Below the pieces are notes generated by a model, which was given only the letters and a program-made list of their open reading frames with translations, ran no database searches and was not told the DNA's origin. A stretch of DNA of 64,000 nucleotides, taken from Nocardiopsis gilva YIM 90087. GTDB taxonomy: Bacteria; Actinomycetota; Actinomycetes; Streptosporangiales; Streptosporangiaceae. Positions within the stretch are counted from its first letter, which is position 1. Each line of letters starts with the position of its first letter. Where the stretch lies: contig NZ_CP022753.1 of assembly GCF_002263495.1 (NCBI RefSeq), forward strand, positions 5,394,001-5,458,000. Direction: 5' to 3'. Position numbers and translations under genes: made by a program. Below, piece after piece: positions 7,435-16,176 of this stretch.

Positions 7435-8073
7435 TCACACCGCAGGGTCGGTGTCCGCGCCGAGTTCGGCGAGGCGCTTGCGGAGGATCGCGTTTTCGTT
7501 CTCCAAGGCGTGGAGCCGTTCGTAGGTCGGCGCGAGTTCAGCGTCGGAGTGCCGACGGGGAATGTGCTTCGGACAGTTCCAGTCATGGCCTTCGAGGTCG
7601 ATCACCATGATCCGCTCCACGCGGCCGGCCGTGCGGGGTGAGCTCACCCGCTCGGCCAGGTCGGGGTCCTCGTCGAGGTTGCGCGTGTGCGCGTGGCCGA
7701 ACAGCTTGAGCCGGGACTGGTGGGCGTAGTCCATGAAGAACAGCGCCACGCGACTGTCGGTCTTGAGATTGCCGTTGGTGATGTACTGCCGGTTCCCGCG
7801 AACGTCGGCGTAGGCCAGCGTCAACGGGTCGACGACGTGCACGAACCCGGGCGGGCCACCGCGGAACTGGATGTAGGGCCAGCCGGTCTCGCCCACACTG
7901 CCGAGGTAGAACCCGTCCCGTCCCGTGATGAACTCGGTCTCGCGTTCGCCCAGCGGGTCGCGTTCCCGTCCCACGGCCTCGCCGAGGTTCTTCCAGCGGG
8001 CCGGGCGGGTGCCCTCGTCCTGCTGCAGCTGCCGCACCGTGTCCGTGAACGCCAGGCGCGCAAACCGGCTCAT
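7435..8073 (-). CDS. Pyridoxamine 5'-phosphate oxidase-family protein
   Basis: A 212-residue protein with a split-barrel flavin-binding domain: FITGRDGFYLGSVGETGWPY near residues 48-67, PGFVHVVDPLTLAYADVRGN, then KTDSRVALFFMDYAHQSRLK and FGHAHTRNLDEDPDL. The C-terminus ends in a coiled-coil-like tail (YERLHALENENAILRKRLAEL). ATG 8073 has GAGGAG about 10 bases upstream. The family binds FMN or F420 and acts on unknown small molecules; true PdxH is ruled out by the divergent C-terminus. A terminator separates it from the upstream gene, so it is probably expressed from its own promoter. Confidence 0.8.
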   Translation of the reverse strand: MSRFARLAFTDTVRQLQQDEGTRPARWKNLGEAVGRERDPLGERETEFITGRDGFYLGSVGETGWPYIQFRGGPPGFVHVVDPLTLAYADVRGNRQYITNGNLKTDSRVALFFMDYAHQSRLKLFGHAHTRNLDEDPDLAERVSSPRTAGRVERIMVIDLEGHDWNCPKHIPRRHSDAELAPTYERLHALENENAILRKRLAELGADTDPAV

Positions 8074-8218
8074 GCCATCATCACTCCTCGCTGTGCTTGT
8101 GCTCCGGCCCGCCGCGCGGCAGAGGCGGCCGGGCCCACTCGCCGCTCCATGCCAGCGTGACCGCCGGGACCCGCCGAGCCGGTGCGCGGGTGGCCCTGGC
8201 CGGGCCAGCCACGACCGC

Positions 8219-8247
8219 CCGGGCACCTGGACGCGCCAGGTGCCCGG
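8219..8247 (-). terminator. Hairpin terminator after the carboxymuconolactone-type gene
   Basis: CCGGGCACCTGG (8219-8230) pairs perfectly with CCAGGTGCCCGG (8236-8247) around a 5-base loop. It lies 15 bases downstream of the stop of the gene at 8262-8681. The rest of the 8074-8261 gap shows no gene and must hold the promoter of the PNPOx-like gene. Confidence 0.75.
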
Positions 8248-8261
8248 CGCAGTCGACGGGG

Positions 8262-8681
8262 TCAGCGCCTGGTGCTCGGGTCCTCCGCCTCCGCTTCGGC
8301 GCTCTCGGCTTCCTCCCGGATGATCTTCATCGTGTCGATCCCCACGGGGACGCCCGCGTAGACGGCAGCCTGGAGGGCGACTTCGGCGAGTTCCTCCGCG
8401 CTGCACCCGTTGCGCAGCGCACCGCCCACGTGCAGCCGTAGTTCAGCGGGGCGGTTCAGCGCGGCCAGGATGCCGACGTTGAGCAGGCTCCGCGTCCTGA
8501 GGTCGAGCCCGTCTCGCGTCCAGACAGTGCCCCAGGAGAACTCCGTAATGAGGTCGAGCAGGGGTTTGGCAGGCTCCCAACCGCGCAACATAGTGTTCAC
8601 GTATTGGTCGCCCAGTACCTGCCGGCGGATCCGGTCTCCGGCCGCGTAGCGGTCGGCCTCGTCTCCTTCGCTCCGCTCCAC
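8262..8681 (-). CDS. Carboxymuconolactone decarboxylase/AhpD-like protein
   Basis: A 139-residue protein of PcaC size. RIRRQVLGDQYVNTML, EFSWGTVWTRDGLDLRTRSL, LNVGILAALNRPAELRLHVG and CSAEELAEVALQAAVYAGVP are the hallmarks of the carboxymuconolactone decarboxylase family. The AhpD CxxC pair is absent, so a peroxidase role is unlikely. The start is GTG 8681 with AAGGAG 4 bases before it. No other beta-ketoadipate genes are nearby, so the true substrate may differ. It lies 38 bases after the FAD/NAD(P)-binding gene, likely in the same transcript. Confidence 0.85.
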   Translation of the reverse strand: MERSEGDEADRYAAGDRIRRQVLGDQYVNTMLRGWEPAKPLLDLITEFSWGTVWTRDGLDLRTRSLLNVGILAALNRPAELRLHVGGALRNGCSAEELAEVALQAAVYAGVPVGIDTMKIIREEAESAEAEAEDPSTRR

Positions 8682-8719
8682 TGTTCTCCTTCGCTCCTTC
8701 CCTTGGTCCGCGTTCGCGG

Positions 8720-10696
8720 TCAGTGCGCCGGAAGCGCATGCGGTTCGCTGGTCAACACGGCTTCGTGCCGTACGTCGTGGTCCCCGTCCGGGGGATCGTC
8801 GAGGCCGAGGACCGAGCGGGCGATCGCGTCGGCGTCACCGAGGATCACCGAGTCCACACCGGGCCGGACACCGGCGGCCGTGGCCCAGTGGACCCCTTCG
8901 GTGGGGACCCCGAACGCGTGCACGCCGGGGTTCGGGCGGCCGCACGCGTCGACCAGCCGGTAGGGCCGGTCGGTGACCTCCAGTCCGCCGGTGACGTGTT
9001 CGGTCCCGTTCGTGCGGAGCCGGTGCCGCCGCCCGATCCCGCTGTCGAGGAGGTAGCGCACCAGCGGGTCATCCGAGCCGACGACGCCGGGGTCCGGGAG
9101 GCGGGCGTCGATGAGCACGTCCCCGGTGTACTCGGCGCCGACCACGGCCGGTGAGGTCCCGGTGAAGTGGCCGCGCGGGTCGGCCGTTGCGGAGAACCCC
9201 GGCCCGGCGACGGTCACGATTCCGGCTTCGATCAGCGCGATCAGTTCCGCGATACGGCGCGGTGGCGGCCCGATCGAGACGAACGCGTTGAGCGGGGTGT
9301 AGAAGCCCGAGACGTGTTCCCGGTACGAGGCCGCGGTGAGCTGCCCGTGGTCGATGACCTGACGCACCTCGTTTCGCAGGTCCCGCAACGCGTCCAGCGC
9401 CGACTTGATCGGGTTGTCCACGTTGCCGCCGTAGGAGTTGACGAGGTCCTCACGGAGGTAGGCCAACAGGCGGTCGGTGAACGCTTCGGGAGAGGCGAAG
9501 ACGCCCTCTCCCAGCGGCCGGGAGATACAGTCCCAGTTCCACTCGGTGTCCCCGCCGATGCCGTGCCGACGCAGCAGCGGGCGCGTGTGCTCCGGCCCGT
9601 GGGTCAGTGCCGTGACGAGTTCCGTGGCGAAGGCGCGGCGGTCGGCCGCGGGGTCCGACTGCCGGGCCATCGCGCAGTAGTAGACGAACGCGACCTCGTT
9701 GGTGATGTGGGGCCACACGTCGTCGTAGAAGTCGAGCCCGCCGACGCCGCGCGCCCGGGCCCGCAGACGCTCGATGGTCTCCGGGGTGAGGAACCGCGGG
9801 ACGTGCCGACCGGTCACGCCCTTCTGGTTGGCGCCGCGTGCGTGGTAGGGAACGCCGCGCCGGGATCCGGCGACGATCCTGGGCTCCGTTCCCGAGGGCC
9901 GGTACACCAGGCCGCCGGTGGTTTCGTCGAAGCGGCCTCCGCGGGCGCTGGTCAGCAGGCTCAGGTAGTCGAAGAAGTTGAGTCCGAGGCCGTTCACGAG
10001 CACAGTGTTGCGCTCCGTCACATCGGCCAGGTCGATGTCCGCCGGGTTCGCGGGCGGGATGTACTGCAGCCCGTGCGTGATCGCGAACGCCTCCAGGCGG
10101 CGCTCCCGCTCGCGCAGGCTCGCCGGCAGGTGCCCGAGTGCCAGCACGACCTTGTCCACGGTGATCGCCTGGGTGCTGTGGGACGGGACAACGGCGTACC
10201 CGCCGGACCCCAGAGCAGTGACCGCGAGCACCCGGTCGGTGTGGACGTGTAATCGGACGTTGGCGGGCAGCCCCGCGCGGACGTGGTCGAGAACCCAGTG
10301 CAGGTACCTGCCGTACAGGGCGCGGGTCGGGTAGTCGTCGGCCGCGAGCCGGGCCGCCTGGGCGCGCAGCTCCGGATCGTCGAGCTCGTCCGCGCCGCCC
10401 CGTTGAATCCACTCGTACAGGCTCGGCCCGGGCACGATCGGCCCGCGGCACCGGACACTGGTGTCGTTGAACAGCGTGACCTGTGATGCCACCGTGTTCA
10501 TCAGCAGGTGCCAGGACTGCGTCGGGCGCCAGACGGATCCCGCCCCCGGTGATTCCGCATCGATCGCGTGCACGACAACCGGGGAATGGGGGTGGAGGCG
10601 GGCGTTCTCGACGATTCTCTCCAGCGTGGACATTCCTCGCGGCCCAAGCCCGACGATAGCGATGTTCCTGGTCACGGTTGCCTTTTCTGTTCTCAT
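8720..10696 (-). CDS. FAD/NAD(P)-binding oxidoreductase-like protein
   Basis: A 658-residue protein. The N-terminus RNIAIVGLGPRGMSTLERIV is a Rossmann dinucleotide loop of the FAD/NAD(P)-binding group (NAD_binding_9 type). Further blocks are SVWRPTQSWHLLMNTVASQV (residues about 55-75), VDKVVLALGHLP (about 180), NTVLVNGLGLNFFDYLSLL (about 235, a second dinucleotide loop) and a C-terminal PNPGVHAFGVPTEGVHWATA. The family is large and mostly uncharacterised; members appear in catabolic and natural-product clusters. A second possible start is GTG 10675, preceded by AAAAGG. It is flanked by an MFS pump upstream and a carboxymuconolactone-type protein downstream, suggesting uptake or export and processing of a small molecule. 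Confidence 0.75.
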   Translation of the reverse strand: MRTEKATVTRNIAIVGLGPRGMSTLERIVENARLHPHSPVVVHAIDAESPGAGSVWRPTQSWHLLMNTVASQVTLFNDTSVRCRGPIVPGPSLYEWIQRGGADELDDPELRAQAARLAADDYPTRALYGRYLHWVLDHVRAGLPANVRLHVHTDRVLAVTALGSGGYAVVPSHSTQAITVDKVVLALGHLPASLRERERRLEAFAITHGLQYIPPANPADIDLADVTERNTVLVNGLGLNFFDYLSLLTSARGGRFDETTGGLVYRPSGTEPRIVAGSRRGVPYHARGANQKGVTGRHVPRFLTPETIERLRARARGVGGLDFYDDVWPHITNEVAFVYYCAMARQSDPAADRRAFATELVTALTHGPEHTRPLLRRHGIGGDTEWNWDCISRPLGEGVFASPEAFTDRLLAYLREDLVNSYGGNVDNPIKSALDALRDLRNEVRQVIDHGQLTAASYREHVSGFYTPLNAFVSIGPPPRRIAELIALIEAGIVTVAGPGFSATADPRGHFTGTSPAVVGAEYTGDVLIDARLPDPGVVGSDDPLVRYLLDSGIGRRHRLRTNGTEHVTGGLEVTDRPYRLVDACGRPNPGVHAFGVPTEGVHWATAAGVRPGVDSVILGDADAIARSVLGLDDPPDGDHDVRHEAVLTSEPHALPAH

Positions 10697-10766
10697 GCCG
10701 ATTTCTGTGCAGGGGGACGGGTCGGAGCCGGCGGTTGGGGCCAGGACTCCGTACTCGGCGGATGCG

Positions 10767-12005
10767 CTAGCGGGCGCGGGATGACACTCGGCGCGTGGGC
10801 ACGGGAGCGCCGGGCCAGGAGAACGTCCGGAGGAGCAGCACTACCACCGCCCCCGCCACCAGGATCGCGCCGCCGATGAGCAGCGCCGGCTGGTAGCCGT
10901 GGTCGAGGGTTGGCTGGACGATCAGCGGCCCCAGGACCTGGCCCAGCCCGTAGGCGGTCGTGAGTGCGGCGGCCGAGCGCGGGACGTTGAGTTCGGCACC
11001 GGCGGCCAGCGCCAGCGTGGTGATTCCCATGAAGGTGCCGCCGAACAGGACGGCCGAGACGACGACCATCGCGGCGTTCTCGGTGACGCCGGGGAGCGCC
11101 ACAGCGGCCGCCTGCACCAGCAGCGCCATCACCAGCAAGGTCGGCCGGGAAACGCGGCGGGACCAGTACGACCACAGCACGCACGATGGAATGGCCGCCA
11201 CGCCGACCAGCACCCAGGCGCCGTTGCCCAACCAGGTCAGACCGGACCCGGCGAGCGCCGCCACGAGGAACGTCGCGGCGATGATGTAGCCGACGCCTTC
11301 GAGGAAGTAGCCCGCGAGCAGCAGCTGGAACGCTCGTCGGGGACCCGGCCCCGCGCCGCCTGTCCCGCTTGCGGCCTCGCGCGGATCCGCGGCCCGGTCG
11401 ATCAGCGTCCACACCGGCGCACCGAGGAGCAGCGCCAGCACAGCGGAGAGGTACCAGAACACCGGCCAGGACGTCGCGGGCCCGGCCACCAGCACCACGG
11501 TCCCGGAGAGCGCGATGCCCAGCCCGACCCCTCCGTAGGACCAGCCGGACAGGTGCGGGTTCCTCCGTAGTGTGCGCAGGAGCGCCTGCGCGGCCACGAT
11601 GAAGATGACCGCACTGGCCACTCCGGCGAGGAACCGCAGCGCCATCCACGCGGGCGCGGTGGTGACCAGCGGCATCGACGCGAGTGTGGCGACGAGGAGC
11701 GCCAGTGAGCCCCGTGCGACCACGCGGGAGGTCGCCAGGGACGGAAGCACGCTCAGCAGCACCGCCCCGGCGATGTAGCCCAGATAGTTGGCGGTGGCGA
11801 TCTGGGCACCCGATACGGCGCTCAACCCCGCCTGCTGCTCCATCATCGGCAGGATCGGGGTGTAGACGAACCGTCCGATACCCATGGCGGCCGCCAGCAC
11901 CACAGCGGCACGCCACAGCAGCCGCCGTTCGTTCCGTGCGTCGTCCGTTCCTGTGCTGGAAGTTCCGGACACGGATGCCCGCGGCACGCTTTCAGAGTCG
12001 ACCAC
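10767..12005 (-). CDS. MFS transporter, YbfB/YjiJ-like
   Basis: A 412-residue membrane protein with about 12 hydrophobic segments. The N-terminal block AAAMGIGRFVYTPILPMMEQ is characteristic of the YbfB/YjiJ (MFS_4) branch, and SGWSYGGVGLGIALSGTVVL and GPLIVQPTLDHGYQPALLIG fit the rest of that family. GTG 12005 follows GGGGGATTC. It heads a minus-strand group with the FAD/NAD(P)-binding and carboxymuconolactone-type genes. Substrate unknown. A second member of the same branch lies at 14952-16163, under different control. Confidence 0.85.
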   Translation of the reverse strand: MVDSESVPRASVSGTSSTGTDDARNERRLLWRAAVVLAAAMGIGRFVYTPILPMMEQQAGLSAVSGAQIATANYLGYIAGAVLLSVLPSLATSRVVARGSLALLVATLASMPLVTTAPAWMALRFLAGVASAVIFIVAAQALLRTLRRNPHLSGWSYGGVGLGIALSGTVVLVAGPATSWPVFWYLSAVLALLLGAPVWTLIDRAADPREAASGTGGAGPGPRRAFQLLLAGYFLEGVGYIIAATFLVAALAGSGLTWLGNGAWVLVGVAAIPSCVLWSYWSRRVSRPTLLVMALLVQAAAVALPGVTENAAMVVVSAVLFGGTFMGITTLALAAGAELNVPRSAAALTTAYGLGQVLGPLIVQPTLDHGYQPALLIGGAILVAGAVVVLLLRTFSWPGAPVPTRRVSSRAR

Positions 12006-12870
12006 GAATCCCCCGTTTTCTGGTCAAACGCGACCGATACAGCGACTAACAATGCGATACGGCCACGTATAACTCTCAGACCGACAAAGAAGACATCTGG
12101 CGCAGAGGATCGTATATCAACCGCCCAGCCACCCGGACAGCAGGGTGGCAGCGTAAAGGGAATGTAAATTCTCGGCCCCCGTTCCCTCTACTGCATTCGG
12201 AGCTGCGCGAACAGGGGCTCCCGCTCTCGCTGGTCGAGGCTGATCCGCTGGAATGGAGCTCTTCATTCGCGGGAGGGCTTTACATCGCCGACGTGGAGGG
12301 CGGGTAGCTCGCAGCGTCTGACCTGGAGCACCTCGACGTCGACGCAGGTGAGCGCGTCGTGAGAGCGCAGGGACGCGCCGCGCGACTATACTCCCGCCCT
12401 GCTCCCGATACGTGACTGCGTTGACGAGGCGCATGGTCAATAACAGATTTTTCGCAGGTCAGATGCGCAATGAAGATGGCACGGTGAGCCGCGTGAAAAG
12501 CGGACGGCCGTCGGTCCGACCCCGCCCCTGACCACACCTACTTGAACCTGAGAAATGCCCCGTGATCTGGGAATTAAGATCGCGGGGCATTCTTGTGTCG
12601 TGGCAGTTGCCGAGGGTGCGGCTGGGCGCCAGCGGGTGGCGGGGCCCAAAACGTGGGACGGGGAGCAGGTGAGTTCCACCGGGCAATGGATCGCGGCTCG
12701 CCCCTGATGCGCTCGGTCCCGTTCCCCACGACCGACAGCGGGAGCGCGCAGCAGCCGCACACGTCGTCGGTCGATCCGTGGGCGTCGATATCGTCGTGTG
12801 CGAGTTCGGAGTCGGCGATGCCCCCTGCGGTCAGACGCCTCACCCCCACCTGTCGCGAGGAGTCCCCCAC
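12006..12870. other. Long gap with an orphan terminator and possible gene remnants
   Basis: 865 bases. The first 100 carry the AT-richer promoter region of the MFS gene on the minus strand. Around 12195-12306 the plus strand reads LREQGLPLSLVEADPLEWSS before a stop, perhaps a decayed coding fragment. A 32-codon frame (12433-12531, ATG behind GAGG) ends shortly before the hairpin at 12554-12591. The minus-strand frame 12574-12870 contains an acidic stretch but becomes Pro/Arg-rich and overlaps the lipoprotein start, so I do not call it. Confidence 0.4.
12554..12591. terminator. Orphan rho-independent-like hairpin
   Basis: Left arm AATGCCCCGTGATCT (12554-12568) and right arm AGATCGCGGGGCATT (12577-12591) pair over 15 positions with one G-T wobble and an 8-base loop. 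It is followed by TCTTGTGT. No confident gene ends immediately upstream on either strand, so it may close a small transcript covering 12430-12550 or be left from a lost gene. Confidence 0.65.
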
Positions 12871-14505
12871 TTGTCATCCCTCACCCGTCACACGACACGC
12901 GGCCGTGCCGATGGACTCGGCCATCGGGCCAGACGCTTGGGAGCCCTGGTGGCATGTGCTCCCCTCGTCCTGGTCACAGCCTCGTGCGGACTGTTCGACG
13001 GAGCAGACTCGGCCGATTCAAAAGATGCCTCGCAGGAGCGGAAGTCCGAGGTCGCCGTCCCTGAGGCGTTCACCCGTGAGGTCATGCTCTTCAATAAGTA
13101 CGGAGACAACGCAGCGGCCCAACTGGAGCTGGAGGCGGTCGAGGCCACCGACGAATCCACCGCGGTCCACCTGACCCTCACCAATCAGGGCGACACGCTC
13201 ACCAATCTCTCCTTTGACAACACGAAGCCCATCCTCATCGATCCCGTCGACGGCACGGCATATCCGATGATGGCCGACCGGCCACTCGACTCCCCTGCCC
13301 GGGACTTCTACGGCAGTCATGACGACGGGGATGACGTGCCCTTCCTCAAGGGCGTCGACAACGCGTTGCGGTTCTATTTCCCGCCGCTGCCCGACCACGT
13401 CGAGTACGTCACCTTCCTTGGGTTCGGAGCGGGGGTCATGACGGGGGTCCCGGTGCAACGGGTGGACGAGCACCGCCCGATTCCGGAGCCCGGCGTCGAC
13501 GGGAAGAAGCGCGAGCCCAAACCGGGAGAAACGCTGGACTGGCCGGTCCGCGAGCCCGACGGCGACCAGCACGAGTTCGTCTTGGACGCCCAGGGATACG
13601 TGGAGGGGGCCGACAGCACGCTGATCCGTGAAGGAGATGAGGAGACCATCGCCCTCGATGCGGATGTGCTGTTCGCGTTCGACAAGGCCGAACTGACCGA
13701 CGAGGCAGCCGATCTCCTGGCCGACGCCGCCGCCTCCATCGAGACGAACGGGGCCGATGCCGCCGGGCCCATCGTGATCACGGGACACAGCGACGGCGTC
13801 GGCGACGACGCCTACAACCAGAAACTGTCCGAGAAGCGAGCCCAGGCCGTCCGGGAGAAACTGGAATCTCTGCTGGACGGAGGACACGACTTCGACGTCT
13901 CGGGCAAGGGCAGCTCCGAACCGATCGCCGAGGAGGGCGGGAAGGACGACGAGGAGGCACGCAAGCGCAACCGGCGCGTAGAGCTCTCCTACAAGGTCTC
14001 CTCCGGACGTCGTGGCAAGGAAGCCGACGCGTCGGACGACGGGGCCGGAATCGCCGCCGCCGAGCGGCATGTTGGGCTCCCTGCGTCCTACCGTTCGGAT
14101 CCAGGGAAGCCGGTGGCTAAGAAGCAGGACAGGGATTTCGATCTTGCCGTGTACCCGCTGCTGCGTGACGGTGCCCACCTGGTCGCCGAATTCGAGATCA
14201 CCAACAACGGGAGCGGATTCCGCACACCCGATCTGGGGGACGACCCGTCGCTGCGGAGGCACACCAAGAAGGGGGGCGAGTCGCTGAGCGGCTTCCGGAT
14301 CCTGCAGTCCGACCCGGAACTGGCTCGCTACCCGCTGCTGATGTTCTACAAGGACAAGTACGTTCCGATCGCGGAGCGCTCCCGCGCGATCGGTTCCGGT
14401 GAGAGCTTCCGTCTGGCCATGATGTTCCCCGCGCCGTCGCCGGAGACCAACGAGGTCACGCTGGACGCAGGCCCGTTCGGCGAGGTCAGCGTTCCCATCA
14501 CGTAG
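12871..14505 (+). CDS. OmpA-family lipoprotein
   Basis: A 544-residue protein if started at TTG 12871, which has GAGGAG 9 bases upstream; a GTG/ATG further upstream gives an unlikely long N-terminus. Residues about 20-45 form a signal peptide ending in the lipobox-like VTASCG. The middle is an extracellular beta-rich domain (MLFNKYGDNAAAQLELEAV; TAVHLTLTNQGDTLTNLSFD). An OmpA/MotB peptidoglycan-binding domain follows at about 245-370: DVLFAFDKAELTDEAADLLA, VITGHSDGVGDDAYNQKLSE and KRNRRVELSYK. The C-terminal 130 residues repeat the strand-rich character. It probably anchors to membrane and cell wall. A hairpin terminator follows directly. Confidence 0.85.
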   Translation: MSSLTRHTTRGRADGLGHRARRLGALVACAPLVLVTASCGLFDGADSADSKDASQERKSEVAVPEAFTREVMLFNKYGDNAAAQLELEAVEATDESTAVHLTLTNQGDTLTNLSFDNTKPILIDPVDGTAYPMMADRPLDSPARDFYGSHDDGDDVPFLKGVDNALRFYFPPLPDHVEYVTFLGFGAGVMTGVPVQRVDEHRPIPEPGVDGKKREPKPGETLDWPVREPDGDQHEFVLDAQGYVEGADSTLIREGDEETIALDADVLFAFDKAELTDEAADLLADAAASIETNGADAAGPIVITGHSDGVGDDAYNQKLSEKRAQAVREKLESLLDGGHDFDVSGKGSSEPIAEEGGKDDEEARKRNRRVELSYKVSSGRRGKEADASDDGAGIAAAERHVGLPASYRSDPGKPVAKKQDRDFDLAVYPLLRDGAHLVAEFEITNNGSGFRTPDLGDDPSLRRHTKKGGESLSGFRILQSDPELARYPLLMFYKDKYVPIAERSRAIGSGESFRLAMMFPAPSPETNEVTLDAGPFGEVSVPIT

Positions 14506-14510
14506 TCGGG

Positions 14511-14536
14511 CGTGGGGGCGGGGCTCCGCCCCCACG
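14511..14536 (+). terminator. Terminator after the OmpA-family lipoprotein
   Basis: CGTGGGGGCGG (14511-14521) pairs perfectly with CCGCCCCCACG (14526-14536) over a GGCT loop, starting 5 bases past the stop codon. Confidence 0.8.
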
Positions 14537-14951
14537 CGAGGGTAGGTGCCGACCGCGTCCCCGTCGTGCAGGCCCAGCCGTGGAGAGGAGAAAAGGCAAT
14601 CACGCTTCCTCCTCTGGAGGTGCCCGCTGGGCATCTGTGCCCGACGTCAGCACACACCATGGACTGATCCCGGGAGTGACTCGGGGTGGTGTCCACGACC
14701 GAAGACTCCTCCGGACACCACCAGTGACAGCGGTGGCCACCGACGGGCGATGCGGGGCACACGGCCCTCGCGATCGAGGTGCCGGAAGTGATCGCGACGA
14801 GGCCTATTGGGCCCGGCTCCGACGTCGTCGGCAAACTTCTCGATTCAGAAGGACGATCCTGGACCTGCGCATTGTATGTAGACAGACCTGTCTGTATATA
14901 CTTCCTCCATTCGGATCGTGACATCACCCGCCGACTCTCCGAAGGGCCCCT
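14537..14951. other. Gap with MFS promoter; no clear gene
   Basis: About 415 bases. The last 75 hold the TetR-type operator and AT-rich promoter of the MFS gene. A plus-strand frame around 14760-14900 reads TALAIEVPEVIATRPIGPGS and could be a decayed coding piece, but it has no start or ribosome site. Nothing else was recognised. Confidence 0.4.
14880..14893. promoter_or_regulatory. TetR-type operator upstream of the MFS gene
   Basis: AGACAG-AC-CTGTCT, a perfect 6-2-6 palindrome, sits about 60 bases before the MFS start and is embedded in TTGTATGTAG...GTATATAC, likely promoter elements. The identical 14-mer occurs at 16856-16869 beside the tetR gene, so binding by that TetR protein is strongly suggested. 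Confidence 0.8.
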
Positions 14952-16163
14952 ATGACCCCGTCCCGACCTGCCCCGAGCGTGCGCCACGTCGAGACGCCCT
15001 ACCTGCATCCGCTGCGGCTGGCGACGGCCGGAGCGGCGCTGATCGCCACCTGCTACGGGATCGCGCGCTTCGCCTATGGCCTGTTCGTCCCCGTGCTCCG
15101 CCAGGAGTTCGACCTCGATGCCGCGACCGCTGGTCTCATCGCTTCGAGTAGCTACACGGCCTACTGCATCGCGATCGTCGTCTCGATGGTGGTGACCGGC
15201 CGGGTGGCCCCACGCCGGGTCGCGGTCATGGCCGGGGCGCTGGCGACCGCGGGAACCGCGTTGATCGCATCCGCCACCGACACAGCGACGCTCTCCATCG
15301 GTGTGGTCGTCGCGGGGGCCAGCACTGGTGTGGCCTCACCTCCGCTGGCCGAGGCCGTGGCGCACCGGATCGGGCCGGGCCACCGGGACCGTGTGCAGAG
15401 TGTCGTCAACGCCGGAACGGGTGTGGGTGTCATGCTCTCGGGTCCCATAGCCCTGGCGGCCGGGGCACACTGGCGGCCCGCGTGGATCGTGTTCGCCCTG
15501 ATCGCGCTCGCCGTCACGGCGTGGAACGCCTGGGCCGTTCCCCCGGACATCCCCCGCACCGAACGCGGTGGCGCGCCCTCTCTGCTCCCCACCCCGCTGC
15601 TGGCGCCAGGGGCCGTCAGGATGCTCGCGGCCGCGGTGGCCATGGGCGCGGCCAGCTCCGCGGTCTGGACCTTCGGCCGGGACATCGTCATCACCGAGGG
15701 CGGTGCGAGCCCCGTGGCGTCGACCTTCATGTGGGTGTGCTTGGGCGCGGCCGGTGTCCTGGGGGCGTTCGCTGGGGACATCGCCGCGCGGACAGGGCTC
15801 GGCCGATCCTGGGGCGGCACCATGCTGGCCCTGGGCGCCGCTACCGCGGGCCTGGCCCTCATGACGGGGTCGTCCGCCGCGGTGATCGTTTCGGCGGCGG
15901 CGTTCGGGGTGTTCTACACGGTGCTGACGGGTCTCCTCCTGCTGTGGGGGATCCGCCTGTACCCGAACGCCCCCTCGTTCGGGGTGGGCTCCTCGTTCCT
16001 GATGATCGCGGCCGGCCAGGCCGTCGGGGCTCCCCTGGTCGGCGTGGCATCCGACCTGTGGTCGCCGGTCACCGCGTTCGGGCTCGCCGCGGGCGCGGCG
16101 GCGCTCGGCGCGCTGCTACGGCCTCGTTCTGCGCTGGGTCCCGGCCCGGTCGGGATCCGCTAG
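14952..16163 (+). CDS. MFS transporter, YbfB/YjiJ-like, TetR-controlled
   Basis: A 403-residue 12-segment major facilitator. CYGIARFAYGLFVPVLRQEF near residues 35-55 is the family's first-helix signature. Later segments include GASTGVASPPLAEAVAHRIG, SVVNAGTGVGVMLSGPIALA and FGVGSSFLMIAAGQAVGAPL. It is convergent with the tetR gene, which ends 13 bases beyond its stop. The perfect operator at 14880-14893 implies repression until an inducer, perhaps the exported substrate, binds the TetR protein. Related to but clearly different from the MFS gene at 10767-12005. Substrate unknown. Confidence 0.88.
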   Translation: MTPSRPAPSVRHVETPYLHPLRLATAGAALIATCYGIARFAYGLFVPVLRQEFDLDAATAGLIASSSYTAYCIAIVVSMVVTGRVAPRRVAVMAGALATAGTALIASATDTATLSIGVVVAGASTGVASPPLAEAVAHRIGPGHRDRVQSVVNAGTGVGVMLSGPIALAAGAHWRPAWIVFALIALAVTAWNAWAVPPDIPRTERGGAPSLLPTPLLAPGAVRMLAAAVAMGAASSAVWTFGRDIVITEGGASPVASTFMWVCLGAAGVLGAFAGDIAARTGLGRSWGGTMLALGAATAGLALMTGSSAAVIVSAAAFGVFYTVLTGLLLLWGIRLYPNAPSFGVGSSFLMIAAGQAVGAPLVGVASDLWSPVTAFGLAAGAAALGALLRPRSALGPGPVGIR

Positions 16164-16176
16164 CTCAGAACCCGTC

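Noticed and set aside
12195-12306. Plus-strand fragment LREQGLPLSLVEADPLEWSS
   Set aside because: Looks protein-like for about 35 codons, but has no start, no family and only one end, so I mention it as a possible relic without calling a feature.
12574-12870. 98-codon minus-strand frame starting MGDSSRQVGVRRL
   Set aside because: It has an acidic middle with three cysteines, which looked like a small peptide precursor, but it turns Pro/Arg-rich, has no ribosome site and overlaps the lipoprotein start region.
14760-14900. Plus-strand stretch TALAIEVPEVIATRPIGPGS as a gene
   Set aside because: No start codon with a ribosome site, and it runs into the operator of the MFS gene.
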